A stretch of 64,000 nt of DNA, from assembly GCA_031835245.1 (NCBI GenBank), contig JAVKOQ010000114.1, forward strand, positions 62,001-126,000. The letters run 5' to 3'. Position 1 is the stretch's first letter, and each line of letters starts with the position of its first letter. The DNA is from Balamuthia mandrillaris. Its lineage: Eukaryota > Discosea > Longamoebia > Balamuthiidae. A model generated the notes under the pieces. The model ran no database searches and was not told the origin of the DNA. It saw only the letters and a program-made list of their open reading frames with translations. Made by a program: the position numbers and the translations under genes. Of this stretch, positions 43,101-51,516 are shown piece after piece.

Positions 43101-44649
43101 AGGAGAAGGAAAAGGAGAAAGACAAACTGAATGCAAACAAAAATCAAGGAACAAAGCATCAACATCCAGTGGAGCCAAAAATCGAGTACTCTAGCAAGGA
43201 AGAAGCAGAACAAGCAATCGCATATGCTACAGGGAAGTCATCACCTGGGAGGCCGCGCAATACAACAAAGCGGCCGAAAGTAGCAACCAACCTGCGACTC
43301 ACAGAAGAATGTTTGCTTGAATTAAGTTAGTATCTCTTTTTTTTAAACAAAATCTCTCCCTCCTTTCCTACTTTTAGCTAACACCTCACACAAACACCAG
43401 AAACCGAACGTACCTTTCAATCAAATTTAACAAAACCTGAAACAACAAAGAAAAGGCAGCGGCGGTGGCGGCGGCTGCACCAAAAAAACAACAAAATCAA
43501 AAAACAAAAACGCAAAGTGGTATGTTTGTCACTTTTTGTATCAAGCAGATTCTTTTTCTGAAGTTGATTTTTGTCATTTTTGAAGAGTGCAAAGCAAAGC
43601 GTACCTCTCAATGGCAAAAGAACTGTAAAACGGAAGAGATCTATGGCGTCGCACCCGTGGTGAACTACCAGGATCCCCGAGTGGACAAAAGGAAGCCTCT
43701 CTCTCCAAAACGACAACTGAAGCCCAACCCACGGTACCAGAAAACCCAGGTCGTGAAGCTCCTCTCTCCTCAAAAAAAAGAACAGAACGAAGAAAAGGTG
43801 CCCAGCGTGACAAAGAAAAGACTGGCCAAAAGAACAAAACGAAAAAAAAAAGCCCCCTAAAAAATAAATTTTTGATTTTTCTGATCCCTTTTCTCCACTC
43901 TCTAAAATAATGGCCAGCGCACGCTTTGGTGGCAAAATAGCACAAAAATAATAGGTTGTTATAAATACATATTAGGGTGGGTAAATTACCTGAGGGGTGG
44001 GACGTTTACCGATGGGGTGGGACTTTTAGCGTTGTGGGGTGGGACGTTTACCCGATTCGCGAACAAGAACAAGAACAAGAAGAACAAGAAGAAGAAGAAC
44101 AAGAACAAGAAGAAGAAGAAGAAGAACAAGAAGAACAACAAGAAGAACAACAAGAAGCAGAAGAAGAACTAGAAGAAGAAGAAGACAAGAGCATGAACAA
44201 CAACAAAAAGGATGGTACCCAAAGCTCCAACTCAGGTAACCAACACAAAATATCAATAAGTCGTTGGATGAGTTCCTCCCTGTCTTCTGGCTGAACACAA
44301 AAGAAGCCTTCCACGTGTAGCAGGAGGAAACAAAGACAAAGACAAAGTAAGCGGTAAGGCCACCCCCTTTATCAAAAAAAAAAAAAAAAGAAAAAAACCA
44401 AAGCAACAACAACTCACCTTTGAAGTCATGCCAGTAGACGGCCACTACGTTGTTGCGAGCCTTTGGGATGAAGCACGCGATGTGAAAGGTGCGGGAGGAC
44501 ACGCCACCAGCGCCCCTGCTGTTCCTCCTGCGGCTTCTCTCCCTGACCCTGGCGGTGCCCACATGAATGGTGGCGCTGCAGTTCTTGCACAGGGACCTGT
44601 CGCTCGGTGAGTACTCAATCTCCCACCAGCCGTGCATGCTGCTGCTCAT
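38470..44649 (-). CDS. PARP-type zinc finger / F-box protein, interrupted in intron 2 by a MULE transposon
   Basis: Exons 44649-44418, 44307-44245, 40053-39461, 38980-38763 and 38623-38470 join in phase, about 419 aa. The N-terminus (GWWEIEYSPSDRSLCKNC, then RTFHIACFIP and VYWHDFKG) has the C-x2-C...H-x2-C spacing of PARP-type zinc fingers, which bind nicked DNA. A helical LPLEERVAKR segment,then an acidic/basic coiled coil, lead to an F-box (FWSVLPPEIVLNYSAYLP...QTCKQIY) and the usual F-box follow-on WKHLYVQRFGLP. F-box proteins bind Skp1 in SCF ubiquitin ligases, so a damage-linked ligase is a reasonable guess, not shown. Intron 2 spans 40054-44244 because of the 3.7-kb insertion; the coding sequence itself is not broken. 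Confidence 0.8.
39003..39415 (-). repeat. GA, GAA and CAA arrays in F-box gene intron 3
   Basis: A GA run (39003-39038), then GAA/CAA mixtures, a pure CAA array (about 39205-39282) and a final GAA array. Sense strand of the gene reads CT, TTC and TTG. Confidence 0.93.
40085..40352 (-). repeat. GAACAA/GAA array, the target of the MULE insertion (left part)
   Basis: About 270 bp of AAGAAC, GAA and GAACAA units in intron 2 of the F-box gene, ending exactly at the left transposon end. The same repeat type resumes at 44061, so the element landed inside it. Confidence 0.9.
40353..40441 (+). repeat. Left terminal inverted repeat of the MULE
   Basis: About 88 bp; contains three CCCACCCC-type blocks (near 40370, 40392 and 40413) spaced about 22 bp apart, likely transposase-binding subrepeats. 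Confidence 0.85.
40506..40582 (+). repeat. 17-bp perfect inverted repeat inside the MULE 5' region
   Basis: GAGAGGAATAACCGTTG at 40506-40522 is repeated as its exact complement at 40566-40582 with a 43-base spacer. It lies between the left TIR and the transposase start, so it could form a hairpin in the leader or be a protein-binding palindrome. Confidence 0.85.
40778..43330 (+). CDS. MULE transposase with SWIM zinc finger
   Basis: 850 aa from ATG 40778; codons upstream to 40655 are open but T-rich and look like leader. The core has the MULE DDE-type catalytic region: VVGLDSIYKLSKSHPP with the first Asp, a strand pattern VWALVVQDDLGRSWPVAFAV, MIDKDKVE, and VVLCDFHAQQLW typical of the region after the second Asp. 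A SWIM finger follows (CTCPYFRYYGRRCKHVFGL, CxC...CxH). The C-terminal 150 residues are acidic. A 57-nt GT...AG segment at 41979-42035 inside the ORF looks like an intron but keeps frame if retained. The gene appears intact, so the element might still be able to move. It is transcribed opposite to its host gene. Confidence 0.88.
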   Translation: MEAKKKRFAEIYGWIFERKVPLQQLSRLYNGGEDAPTFYRVQWRSTRGLTKRTGVKVLSNPRTTLEGVKGLVAPKVKKVKNGVLEVALSENLHCSGGFACAPPARGKKNKKLKDCEVQSRWVVFRDELNTAYIYIQKEAQSHGPGFCAPSALPMTPALRQWLRQMDGQGTKEDGMNGRGGAMTAHELQRMLLGGACELVKDARDVPTVQEIATVIHNGRKKLRIGKKGQTRAEALQAALNRPELASTILFPPLESRETYILDRTAARRPWMIFLIAPYAVTVLQRWGKDVVGLDSIYKLSKSHPPVWALVVQDDLGRSWPVAFAVASKERAAVVRFFLSSVRHFFETQTTTIYSPKPTWQPFVMIDKDKVERNGATSAGFQVVLCDFHAQQLWRKKVAQYGLFSLFHASALSLSLLLIQVETNNNTKQQGKDDGSVLGLLKRLQHAMTEDAEEEPTKVLKNYCQKKRITRFWQYFDKNWLSPPWASTWKSIDRPGYREGLWNTNNATETIFRSILRDFPCKGTKGDHNLVLTLADNVFRRYNVELNRIDVLQQRPSLGVCRLWRRYQEGLRLAQHQQSEKQKEKEEIENGSKNDDNTNDREEKEVEEGLNAHFVELADGVFKWNEYDVTIELPSCTCPYFRYYGRRCKHVFGLAAHLQKTFSDQTLLELGLKRQTRRTNSSTSQVARIVEDDIVEADDTDSLEQRVAPVTLDDEDVDGEEGDEQDEEQQALLLLEEPSMDELGEDDGGDLEEETSEGEEHNNKKEEKEEKEEKEEEKEKEKDKLNANKNQGTKHQHPVEPKIEYSSKEEAEQAIAYATGKSSPGRPRNTTKRPKVATNLRLTEECLLELS
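43465..43860 (+). CDS. Small basic ORF inside the MULE
   Basis: 131 codons between the transposase stop and the right TIR. The C-terminal half is Lys/Arg/Gln-rich (KPLSPKRQLKPN, KKRLAKRTKRKKKAP) and preceded by KTEEIYGVAPVVNYQDPRVD, which looks coding. It might be an extra 3' exon of the transposase gene or a separate accessory protein; the first 40 codons may be leader or intron. Function unknown. Confidence 0.4.
   Translation: MAAAAPKKQQNQKTKTQSGMFVTFCIKQILFLKLIFVIFEECKAKRTSQWQKNCKTEEIYGVAPVVNYQDPRVDKRKPLSPKRQLKPNPRYQKTQVVKLLSPQKKEQNEEKVPSVTKKRLAKRTKRKKKAP
43972..44060 (-). repeat. Right terminal inverted repeat of the MULE
   Basis: Inverted partner of the left end, with the GGGGTGGGA block repeated three times at the same spacing. 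Adjoins the GAACAAGAA duplicate at 44061. Confidence 0.85.
44061..44190 (-). repeat. GAACAA/GAA array, right part of the MULE target
   Basis: Resumes the repeat cut by the transposon; in intron 2 of the F-box gene. Confidence 0.9.
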
Positions 44650-45020
44650 CTTTTGTTTTTTGGTTATTTATGAAACTGACGTGTGCAGTTGCCATTAAAT
44701 GGTGTGGGTGAGGTGTAACTTTCCAAACTTCGAATGCTGATCAGTCTGATTGATCTCTACTAAACAAATGGGCAATTCTTATCTCCTTCTTCTTCCTTGT
44801 TCTTCTTCTTGTTCTTCTTCTTCTTTTCGTTTGACTTCTCCTTCTCTTTTTCTTTGTTCTTGTTCTTGTTCTTCTGCTTCTTCTTGTTATTGTTCTTCTT
44901 CTTCTTCTTCTTCTTCTTCTTCTTCTTCTTCTTCTTCTTCTTCTTCTTCTTCTTCTTCTTGTTCTTGTTCTTCTTCTTCTTCTTCCTCTTCATCTTTCTC
45001 CTGTTTGATTACTTTCAGAG
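44650..45020. other. Intergenic region with TTC array
   Basis: 371 bp between the 5' end of the F-box gene and the 3' end of the methyltransferase gene, both on the - strand. From about 44780 to 44990 it is TTC/TTG repeat on the + strand. This is the one large array here that is purine-rich on the sense strand of its neighbours, and it is intergenic rather than intronic. Confidence 0.75.
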
Positions 45021-46546
45021 TCACACCTTCTGTAATACGAAACTCAAATACTGCAATTAACAAACAACCAGCAAAGCGTGAGAAAACGTTAAAGAAAACA
45101 AAAACAACAAAATGGGAGGCAGCAAGGTCCTTTCTCTCTTACCTTTGTTTCTCCTCTTTCAAATGATACCCGCATGTCAGTCCCTTCTAATGCATAAGCT
45201 CCTTTGGCAAAGCCTTTGAAGAAGGAATGCAGGTAGCCTTGCTTGGCGAACGTCTCCTCGATCAACTTTCTTTTTCGTGCTTCGTCGAGTTGCAATGAGC
45301 GTAGAACATTTGGCGTTATGTCCTCTTCGTTCAACATCTGCCAGGTTACATCGTGCGTAACGGTAAGAGAAAACAGCACAAGAGGAGTGAGAACAGCAGG
45401 AAAAAGGATTCAAAGAAGAAGTAGATACGGAGAAGGAGAACAGGAAAAAAAACGCAAGACAAAAAGAGGGGACCTTTAGACCGCTGTCCTTCAGTTGCTC
45501 TCTAAGAATGTTGGCAGACGCTGTCCTGACAAAACCTGCCATTGTGAAGTAACCGCCTTTGCGCAAGACTCGCCTCACTTCGGACAAGAACTTTGACATC
45601 GAACCATAGCAGTGTGCACTTTCCACATTCATTACTTTGGTGCAAATGTGTTGAAGAAGTTAAACAAAGATAACATGAGAGAGCGGTAGCAGAAGGAGAA
45701 GGATGAAACAAACCAACGTCTTTGGAAGAAGAAGGCACGTTGGCCAAGTTCTCAGCGTCGCCCTGTTGGAACTCAAGGTTGTGCCACCTCTCTGCGACCT
45801 CATCCTCTCCTTGCTTCTGGCAATGCCGTCGACGACAAAACTCGACCGCAGAACTGGAAAAGTCAACACCTAGCATGTGATTCGGTCGCAACACTCGACG
45901 CACGAAAGCTGCACCTCCACCTCTTCCCGACCCTATCTCTAAAATTTCTTTATCGCTTAGGTCTCCGCCAAAGGGAGTGGCAGACGCCACCTGAAGGTAC
46001 AATCGAAGTCCATAGTATTCTCCTCCTGCTTCTCCTTCGTCTGTATGATGTTCTTTCTTCAGCGTGGAGAGAGCTGCTTTGAACGCAGCATCTCCTGAAC
46101 GAGCAGAGGAGGAAGACGGGAGGTCGGCGTAACCGTAGTTCATACAGGTCCAAAACGGTTGCGGGTAGAACCGACCGAGATATTCGTAAAGCAAACGGCT
46201 GCCCCATCTCCTTGCACAACCAATGATGCCTCCCTTTCTTTCGGTTGCAAAAAAAAAAGACAAAAAGAAAACGAAGAAAGAAACAACGGTAATGAAAGGT
46301 GTCCATAACAAGGAAACAAAAATACAATGGAACTAACCCAGCAATGCCTTTCGTCACCAATTGAGTGGGATGGAGCCAGTCCCGTTCGCTGAATGTTTTA
46401 CGACCAAGGAGCATCGCACCGAGCAAGCCCATGCCAACACACGCCGACCACAGCAGCCACATCGGGTTTGTGTTGTTCAGAAGAGTTCTTTTTCTGTTTC
46501 TTTGATGAACCGCCTTCTTCGAGTTTCTTTTATGAAGGGTTTCCAT
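45021..46546 (-). CDS. Membrane-anchored SAM-dependent methyltransferase
   Basis: Exons 46546-46338, 46237-45714, 45634-45474, 45337-45143 and 45050-45021 join in phase, about 372 aa. An N-terminal TM helix (MWLLWSACVGMGLLGAMLLG) precedes a class I methyltransferase: ILEIGSGRGGGAAFV is the SAM-binding motif I, MLGVDFSSSAVEFC motif II region, FQQGDAENL motif III, and VMNVESAHCY followed by LSEVRRVLRKGGYF motifs IV and V. The VESAHCYGS signature is shared with bacterial phthiotriol/phenolphthiotriol dimycocerosate methyltransferases and relatives acting on lipids, so a lipid substrate at a membrane is likely but unproven. The last coding exon is only 30 bp (ends SFVLQKV). A longer Glu-rich end is possible with a different acceptor. 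Confidence 0.82.
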
Positions 46547-46752
46547 CACGTGACGTGATTTTTTTAGCCTAATTGCCGGAATGACGATTCGGCTAAATGA
46601 ACGGATAAGGAAACTTTTACGTCACCGGGTATATTTTACCTATTAGGTTCATTCCGGAGAGGAGAGAAGACAAGAGCTACTGCGAAAAATTTGGGTGGGA
46701 TGGACAAGAGATTCCAGTGGAACGTGAACACGGCCTCAACCTAATATGCTAT

Positions 46753-46764
46753 CCGCTATAGCGG
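46753..46764. promoter_or_regulatory. 12-bp palindrome in a divergent promoter region
   Basis: CCGCTATAGCGG, a perfect palindrome, lies in the 272-bp gap between the diverging methyltransferase and fatty-acid-hydroxylase-like genes. A dimeric transcription-factor site is plausible; chance cannot be excluded. Confidence 0.3.
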
Positions 46765-46818
46765 TTCCTTTTTTTTTTCTTTTGCCTGACGTTATCTGTA
46801 CAGCAGAAATGAGAAAGA

Positions 46819-47678
46819 ATGGGGGAACATTACACTTCCAATAGAGCGATGAGCATGCAGGAAGACCTGGGTTTTGTATGGACTACACTTCTTCCAATGC
46901 TCGGTTGGAGCATAGTGTTTTACTATGCCTATCTCTTCATTGGTTATATTTTTCATCGCGTTGGTTTGGTTCTATCATCATCTTTTCTCGTCTCTTTGTT
47001 GTTCATATTTTTTTAACAAACAAACCAATGAAACAGTTCATTGCCCGCAGTCAGGTCCTTGTTACACAGTTCACATGAGGCATCACCTGCAAGAGTACCC
47101 TCCTACGGCCCTTCTTTCAGACACATATCGGGGCGAACGCCATGAATTCCACTATAAGAGTACTTCTATATTACTTCCGTTTCTTCTCTTTTTTTTGTGC
47201 ATACTGACTTTGATACCCATGCAGTACCTTTGGCAATGATGCCTTTGTTTGTTGGTTGGATGTTGTTTCCGTTTGATGTGGCGATTCTATTTACAGTGGA
47301 GCTCAGCTTCCTCAGTGCGGCGTCTCAATACTTGCACGAAGTACGTCCTTTTCACTTTCTTCTTTCTTCTTTCTTCTTGTTCTTGTTCTTCTCCTCCTCC
47401 TCCTTCTTCTTCTTCTTTTCCCCTCTGTTATTCTTCTTGTGTTGTTCTTCTTCTTCTTCTGCCGTTCAACTTCATTCATGTTTCCTCTGCTGTGTTTTGC
47501 TTGAAAGCGGTATCATTTAAAAGACCCTGGATGGCTAGCAACGAATCCTTTGACCCGACGACTCTTTCGGCAGTGGCAGCGGCAACACTTTATTCACCAT
47601 CGGGACACCACCTCCAACCTAACCATCGGCTGTGCCGATATCACCCCAGACCTTGTCTTTGGCACCGCTTCCACCTGA
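46819..47678 (+). CDS. Fatty acid hydroxylase/sterol desaturase-family-like membrane protein
   Basis: Exons 46819-46963, 47037-47159, 47225-47340 and 47508-47678 join in phase, about 184 aa. TM helices are visible at LGWSIVFYYAYLFIGYIF and LAMMPLFVGWMLFPFDVAILF. Histidine motifs of the di-iron fatty acid hydroxylase superfamily are recognisable: MRHHLQEYPPTALL and QHFIHHRDTTSNL followed by the usual NLTIG...LVFGTAST end. The superfamily oxidises lipids (sterols, sphingolipids, fatty acids) in the ER. At 184 aa it is short for the family and the first His box is reduced (RHH without HxxxH), so activity is uncertain. It is divergent to the methyltransferase and followed by a lipase gene 220 bp on, which suggests but does not prove a lipid-related neighbourhood. 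Confidence 0.75.
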
Positions 47679-47898
47679 CACCGTGCAACACGAATAAGGT
47701 TTTTTTGATTTTTCATTGGCCAAGAAAAACCACATTGATTTCCCATTGGAAGATCCTATCTATCATCTATGACATCATCATATACTTTTTTTGATAATAG
47801 TGACGTGAGCGTTACACATTTTTCTGTTTATTTATTTGTTTTTTTTGTTTTTTTTTATCGTTCAACAGCGAACAACCGAGTCGTTACCGGCAGAAGAG

Positions 47899-48572
47899 AT
47901 GAGGTTGTTCGGGCAAGCCAGGGCCTGGATAAGGAAGACGCGCTTCTGGGCGGTGTTGTTTGTGTTGGTCTCCAAGGAGTTCCTGTTCGACCGGTGGCGC
48001 TTGGACCAGGCCAAACGAAGGACATGGCCTCTCGCCTTTGAGTTTTGCATCGTGCTCGTTCGGTACTCTCTTTTCTTCTCCTTCTCCCGCTCTCTTGCTC
48101 TCTCGCTCTCGCTCTCTCGTTCTTATGACAAGTTTGTTGTCTTTAAGGGCGATGTTTAAAGCTGGAACGCCACAGCAGGGACAGATAGCTCAGATCCGCC
48201 AACGCATGGCTATTCCTATGAAGCTCCGAACGCGCGCCACTTTTACTCGCGTGTCCATCCCGGTGCTTCGCCAACGGATCACGATCAATGAGGACGCGAT
48301 GGAAGAAGACCACCAACAAGAGGGAGAGGAGGACGTGTTTGAGGAGCAGGTGCTGGTGGAGGGAGAATGGGTGGAGCACCCGAGAGCACGTGGCAGCTCC
48401 AGGGTTCTCTTCTACTTGCATGGCGGAGGATACTGTCTGTTCTCCTCGCAGACGCATCGCAACATCACTTCGAAGCTGTCAAAAGCCACCGCAACCAAGG
48501 TTTTAGGTTTGTTTTTTTTTTTCGGTTCTCTCTTTATTCCTTCTCTCATTGTTGGCCTTTCTTTCTTTGCAT

Positions 48573-48617
<45 letters not shown>

Positions 48618-49398
48618 CTCTGTTCTCTCTCTCTCTCTCTCTCTCTAACGCATTTATTGTTGTTTGTTGCTTAACAGCCATAGACTATCGTTTGGCCCCA
48701 GAGAACCCTTTCCCAGCAGCGCTGGAGGACAGCGTGGCTGTCTACAAATGGCTGTTGAGCGAGGAGGGAATGGGCATCCGTCCCACCTCCATCCTCATCG
48801 GCGGCGACTCTGCTGGTGGAGGCTTGTCCCTCGCCACCATCTGCTACCTCCTAGACCATGGGTTACCCCTGCCTCTCGCTGCTATTTGTATATCTCCTTG
48901 GGTACATCCCTTTACTTGCTTTTCCTCCTCTTCCTCTTCCTCTTCCTCTTCCTCTTCCTCTTCCTCTTCCTCTTCCTCTTCCTCTTCTCTTCCTCTTCCT
49001 CTTCCTCTTCCTCTTCCTCTTCCTCTTCCTCTTCCTCTTCCTCTTCCTCTTCCTCTTCCTCTTCCTCTTCCTCTTCTCTTCCTCTTCCTCTTCCTCTTCT
49101 CTTCCTCTTCCTCTTCCTCTTCCTCTTCCTCTTCCTCTTCCTCTTCCTCTTCCTCTTCCTCTTCCTCTTCCTCTTCCTCTTCCTCTTCCTCTTCCTCTTC
49201 CTCTTCCTCTTCCTCTTCCTCTTCCTCTTCCTCTTCCTCTTCCTCTTCCTCTTCCTCTTCCTCTTCCTCTTCCTCTTCCTCTTCCTCCTCCTCCTCCTCC
49301 TCCTCCTCCTCCTCCTCCTCCTCCTCCTCCTCCTCTCCTCCTCCTCCTCCTCCTCCTCCTCCTCCTCCTCCTCCTCCTCCTCCTCCTCCTCCTCCTCC

Positions 49399-49430
<32 letters not shown>

Positions 49431-50015
49431 TGGTAGTGTCCTTCTGCTCACGTGGAAAAAAAAAAGGTGGACCTCACATGCAGCACGGAGAGCTGGCAGC
49501 GTCACGCCCGCTTTGACTACCTCCCTCCCATCTCCCCCAACTTCAACTGCGCCCACATGTACATCCACGGCTTCTCCTCTTCCTCTTCCTCTTCATCCTC
49601 TTCCTCTTCATCCTCTTCCTCTTCATCCTCTTCCTCTTCCTCTTCCTCTCTCCTTCGTCACGCTTATGTCTCCCCGCTTCACGCCGAGCTGCACCACCGC
49701 AGCTTCCCCCCTTTGCTCATCCAAGTGGGGGAGCTGGAGATGCTGCACGACGAGGGGGTGGCCCTGGCCGCCAGAGCGCCGCAGGCGGCCCGCCTGCGGG
49801 TCTACCCCAGCATGGTGCACGTCTTTCAGGGGTTCGGCTCCCTGACGCCCATGACGGCGGTGGCCATGGCGGACGTGACGGCCTTTGTGGAGGAAGTCTC
49901 GCAGATGGAGGAGGAGAGGGAGAGGGAGGGGCAGGAGGAAGAAGAGGATAACGGGGTGGAACGAGGAAGAAGAAGAAGAAGAAGAACTGGAGGTCATGAA
50001 AGCAGCAAGTATTAG
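47899..50015 (+). CDS. HSL-type alpha/beta hydrolase (lipase/esterase)
   Basis: Exons 47899-48062, 48148-48506, 48678-48901 and 49467-50015 join in phase, about 431 aa. A hydrophobic N-terminus (FWAVLFVLVSKEF) may attach it to a membrane. Hormone-sensitive-lipase family marks are all present: FYLHGGGYCLFS (oxyanion HGGG), DYRLAPENPFPAALED, nucleophile Ser in IGGDSAGGGLS, ELEMLHDEG with the acid, and VHVFQGF with the catalytic His. Exon 4 carries an in-frame Ser-rich insert (about 20 Ser from TCC/TCT repeats at 49573-49650) before the acid residue, probably a surface loop. The third intron (48902-49466) is a long CTTCCT array. It would hydrolyse acyl esters; the substrate is unknown. Confidence 0.9.
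48555..48650 (+). repeat. CT runs in lipase intron 2
   Basis: Two CT runs (about 48573-48614 and 48625-48647) in the intron 48507-48677. Confidence 0.88.
48910..49430 (+). repeat. Long (CTTCCT)n then (CTC)n array in lipase intron 3
   Basis: About 360 bp of CTTCCT hexamers pass into about 130 bp of CTC trinucleotides and back to CTTCCT. It makes up nearly the whole 565-bp intron and is the longest pure pyrimidine tract in the window, able in principle to form triplex (H-DNA). Confidence 0.95.
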
Positions 50016-50116
50016 ATCGATTGAGAGAGAAAAGTGTGAAACCGATTTAATGTTTCAAAAAAAAAATGGAAGATGAAACCACTTGAAGAAGGAAAAAAAA
50101 AGCTGTTTGTTTGTTT

Positions 50117-50692
50117 TTAAACGTATTTGGGAGGGTAGCGGCCGGGCTCGCCAACGATGTAGACGTCGGTCCTTCTCCTCCTCTTCACGACGCAGACAAT
50201 GCCGGCAATGACGGCAATGAGGCAGCACAGACCGGCAGCGGCCGCGATGGAAATACCAATGATGGCAGCGGTACCCAAAGCCTTCACCACATCTTTTCAA
50301 AAGAAAGAGAGAGAGAGAGAAACAGTGAGCAAAACATGTTCGGGATTGAATGAAACACAAAATGAATTTTAAAAAAAAAAGGGGGAAAAAGAATCAAAGA
50401 GGGAATAATATTTTTGATAAACCATGAACTCATACGAACCATCAATGGCACTAGGGCAAACGGTGGCGTCGTACTTGTAGTCAGAGCACTTGGAGGGCCT
50501 GTTGCCGCTCTCGTAGCAAATGCCCTTCTTGTCCGAGTCGCCGCAGAACCTGCAGTTGAAGTCCTTGAAGCACTGGGTGCAGTTGTTCTGGTTGACGGCG
50601 TCCCCGCAGGCGGCGGAGGTGGCGCTCGGGGCGAAGGCGCACAACAGGGCGGCGGCAATAAATACTACAGCAAAGAACGAGGAGGGAGACAT
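50117..50692 (-). CDS. Small type I membrane protein with PSI-like ectodomain and PPxY tail
   Basis: Exons 50692-50440 and 50292-50117 join in phase, 142 aa. The start at 50692 opens a signal peptide (SSFFAVVFIAAALLCAFA); an upstream in-frame ATG at 50821 would bury it. The ectodomain has the PSI (plexin-semaphorin-integrin) cysteine pattern: ACGDAVNQNNCTQCFKDFNC-RFC, GICY and CSDY. Exon 2 encodes a TM helix (AAGLCCLIAVIAGIVCVV), a KRRRR stop-transfer and a tail ending GRYPPKYV, which contains PPxY, a WW-domain ligand. A small adaptor that links a surface event to a WW protein such as a Nedd4-type ligase is a testable inference. Confidence 0.82.
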
Positions 50693-50967
50693 CTCTGTGC
50701 GTGCGGGTGCGTGCGGGTGCGTGCGGGTGCGTGAGCGTGTTTGACTTTTCTTTTTTATTCTCTCTCTCGGCAGCAAACCAAATTTGTTTTTTTTTTTTGG
50801 AGAAAATGATAAATTTTCCAATTACGCGTTACCTGACGTCAACCCTTTCTCAAAATTAGATAATTTGTCGACTTCATTTCTCGAATAAAATTGCTTCGTG
50901 GCTTTTCTCCTTAAGAAAAAGACAAAACGAGGATAGTGCGAAGGATAGGGCCAAGTGTGAGTGAAAG

Positions 50968-51198
50968 TTACAACCAACAACTATCTAGTTTCAAAGTCAC
51001 TGGCGTTGATGTAAGCGTTTTCGTTGTGCGTTGCCGTCTGCGGCAGAAAAAGAGGAGACCCCAGATCACCGCCAACGCGCAACAAAAGGCGCAGACGGCA
51101 GGCAATGGTGAGTTGGTCTGAAAGAATAGGATCAGGGCAGAAATAATCTCGGAGGTTTGTTCTCCACCAGTGACGTTGGTCCACCTGAATAGCATCAA
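50968..51198 (-). CDS. Possible small membrane ORF or terminal exon
   Basis: 76 codons with one hydrophobic helix (AVCAFCCALAVIWGLLFF) followed by CRRRQR, the same TM-plus-basic layout as exon 2 of the adjacent PSI gene, 276 bp away. No signal peptide or PSI domain could be attached to it. It may be a small gene, a lone exon or a decayed relative of the PSI gene. The 50693-51516 gap has no other gene candidate. Confidence 0.3.
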   Translation of the reverse strand: MMLFRWTNVTGGEQTSEIISALILFFQTNSPLPAVCAFCCALAVIWGLLFFCRRRQRTTKTLTSTPVTLKLDSCWL

Positions 51199-51516
51199 AG
51201 CAATCGAATAAGGTCACATCGTATTTTTTGTTCTCAGTGCTTCTTCTTCGGCGTTCTGCTCGTGTGTTTTTTCTTGGGAAATAAAGCCACTTTTATTTTG
51301 GAGAATGCCACCGTTGGATTGGAAATGTTACGGAAGAGTCACCCTATATATAGCAAAGGATATGAGGCAAGATATGCAAATATGTTAGAGAGGATAGGAG
51401 AAAAGACATGAGATCAAGAGACTTGGGCGAGGAGAGGAGAGAGGAACAAACAGAAGAAATGTACATTTTTTGTTTCTTCCGCAATGCAAAAGAGAAAAAC
51501 ATCTCGCCAACGTTGT

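Larger units (their letters stand above)
40353..44060 (+). mobile_element. MULE-type DNA transposon with terminal inverted repeats and 9-bp target duplication
   Basis: The left end (inward GCAAAAATGGTA...) and the right end read inward (GCGAATCGGGTA...) align for about 88 bp, both carrying three TCCCACCCC-like blocks at the same spacing and a shared CACCCCTCAGGTAA. The flanks are GAACAAGAA at 40344-40352 and at 44061-44069, a 9-bp duplication of the size Mutator-like elements make, although the site is a microsatellite so the match is weak evidence alone. Inside are a full-length transposase with DDE-like and SWIM motifs and a second small ORF. The two ends differ at roughly a quarter of positions, suggesting an old or loosely constrained terminus. 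Confidence 0.87.

Noticed and set aside
43417-43945. 172-codon - strand frame within the MULE
   Set aside because: Antisense of the small basic ORF and the right-end region; composition is T-rich and without motifs.
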